Below, one piece after another: positions 63,316 to 64,000 of a stretch of 64,000 bases of DNA. The notes below the pieces were generated by a model that searched no databases, was not told the origin of the DNA, and saw nothing but the letters and a program-made list of their open reading frames with translations. Origin of the DNA: Acidobacteriota bacterium (GTDB taxonomy: Bacteria; Acidobacteriota; Holophagae; Acanthopleuribacterales; Acanthopleuribacteraceae); the NCBI GenBank assembly GCA_020439745.1, contig JAGQSC010000003.1, positions 124,001 through 188,000 on the forward strand, given 5' to 3'. Position 1 is the stretch's first letter. Each line of letters opens with the position of its first letter. A program made the position numbers and the translations under genes.

Positions 63316-64000
63316 ATGGGAATTCAGGTTTACAACACGATCACACGTACAAAAGAACCGTTTGAGCCCTTGGAGGCTGGAAAGGTTCGCATGTATGCCT
63401 GCGGTGTGACTACTTACGACGTGTGTCATATTGGTCACGGGATGCAAGCCCTGATTTATGACGTCATTCGTCAATACCTCACCTTTCGCGGCTACGACGT
63501 CACCTATGTTCGCAATTACACGGATGTCGATGATAAGATCATCGCCCGCGCCAATGGTTTGGGCATTCCAGCGCTTGAGCATGCAAGTAACATGATTGCC
63601 AGCAGTGAGCGTGACCTAGCCGCACTGGGTGTTCAACCGGCAACCATTCAACCCAAAGTCTCAGACAACATTCCCGAAATCATTGAACTAATCCAGTCGC
63701 TCATCACGCGGGATTACGCCTACGAGATCAACGGTGATGTCTATTTCAGGGTACGTGCATTTCAAGACTACGGGCGCTTGTCAAACCGTAATGTGGATGA
63801 TCTGAGGTCTGGAGCCAGAATCGAGGTCAGCGAACACAAGCAGGACGCACTGGATTTTGCACTCTGGAAACGTGCCAAGGAGGGAGAAATCAGCTGGAAT
63901 TCTCCTTGGGGACCCGGTCGCCCGGGGTGGCACATCGAGTGTTCGGCTCTCGCCATGAAGTATCTGGGCGCTTCTTTTGATATCCATGGCGGTGGCAAAG
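63316..64000 (+). CDS. cysS: Cysteinyl-tRNA synthetase (partial)
   Basis: The first 228 codons of CysRS, which loads cysteine onto tRNA-Cys; the rest is beyond the window. The start is [18 protein letters not shown] after AGGGAAG. The zinc and ATP motifs are [16 protein letters not shown], with the HIGH signature, and the [10 protein letters not shown] segment. The later [15 protein letters not shown] carries the second zinc cysteine region. ACGVTTYD is a slight variant of the common CGPTVYD. Confidence 0.95.
   Translation, partial: MGIQVYNTITRTKEPFEPLEAGKVRMYACGVTTYDVCHIGHGMQALIYDVIRQYLTFRGYDVTYVRNYTDVDDKIIARANGLGIPALEHASNMIASSERDLAALGVQPATIQPKVSDNIPEIIELIQSLITRDYAYEINGDVYFRVRAFQDYGRLSNRNVDDLRSGARIEVSEHKQDALDFALWKRAKEGEISWNSPWGPGRPGWHIECSALAMKYLGASFDIHGGGK

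Noticed and set aside
1-64000. CRISPR arrays, insertion sequences, integrases or rRNA genes
   Set aside because: No spaced direct repeats, transposase or integrase motifs, or rRNA-like stretches were seen on either strand.

Overview
The window looks like a chromosomal stretch from a free-living Gram-negative bacterium of intermediate GC. The best guess is an Acidobacteriota-type lineage (inference, moderate to low confidence). Pointers are a PknB-type Ser/Thr kinase fused to TPRs, large secreted FG-GAP and DM13 proteins, an IPTL-type C-terminal sorting signal, a BY-kinase exopolysaccharide locus, a class 2 (quinone) PyrD, CreD and a glutaredoxin-rhodanese fusion. No rRNA, CRISPR array, transposase, integrase or phage gene was seen. 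Genes are densely packed, with many 1-11 nt overlaps. The only gene-free stretch over 300 bases is 8945-9406.

Layout. 1-5.2 kb: a STAS protein (cut by the window edge), a reverse-strand group of lipoate-ligase-like, quinone reductase and MoaB proteins, an ANL adenylating enzyme, a 7Fe-type ferredoxin, and an HD-GYP protein behind a small membrane protein. 5.2-8.5 kb: a compact housekeeping run fabD-pyrD-Nfu scaffold-FNR-like reductase. 8.5-20.2 kb: a winged-helix protein, a Na+/H+ antiporter, a giant FG-GAP secreted protein, speA, a Ser/Thr kinase, an iodotyrosine-deiodinase-like flavoprotein and a zinc-ribbon protein. 20.3-27 kb: asparagine synthetase, a GT4 glycosyltransferase, an EEP hydrolase, a two-component pair and a YheT-like hydrolase. 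27-32.4 kb: mtnA, sfsA, tRNA-Leu(CAA), a TPR/degenerate-kinase membrane protein, a VOC protein and an ArsN2-like GNAT. 32.5-42.2 kb: secreted and envelope proteins (rhamnogalacturonan-lyase-like, esterase, DM13, beta-propeller, CreD) plus a B12-radical SAM protein.

42.3-52.6 kb is a cell-surface sugar region. It holds an FNR-like reductase, an ArnC-like GT2, a WecD-like GNAT, two alkaline-phosphatase-superfamily envelope proteins flanking a DUF2723 (TMEM260-like) GT-C protein with a repeat tail, an IPTL-tailed secreted protein and a sugar aminotransferase. A glutaredoxin-rhodanese fusion and moaA follow. 54.3-58.0 kb is the most accessory-looking segment: a two-gene unit of a large type IIG-like adenine-N6 methyltransferase and an unrecognised 308-residue partner overlapping by ATGA. 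58-63.3 kb is polysaccharide biosynthesis (CapD-type dehydratase, Wzz/BY-kinase, UDP-xylose-synthase-like decarboxylase). The window ends inside cysS.

The strongest leads are the methyltransferase/unknown-partner module, the iodotyrosine-deiodinase homologue with all three substrate-zwitterion residues at the expected spacing, and the DUF2723/AP-superfamily/IPTL surface cluster. All functions come from reading motifs; no database search was run.
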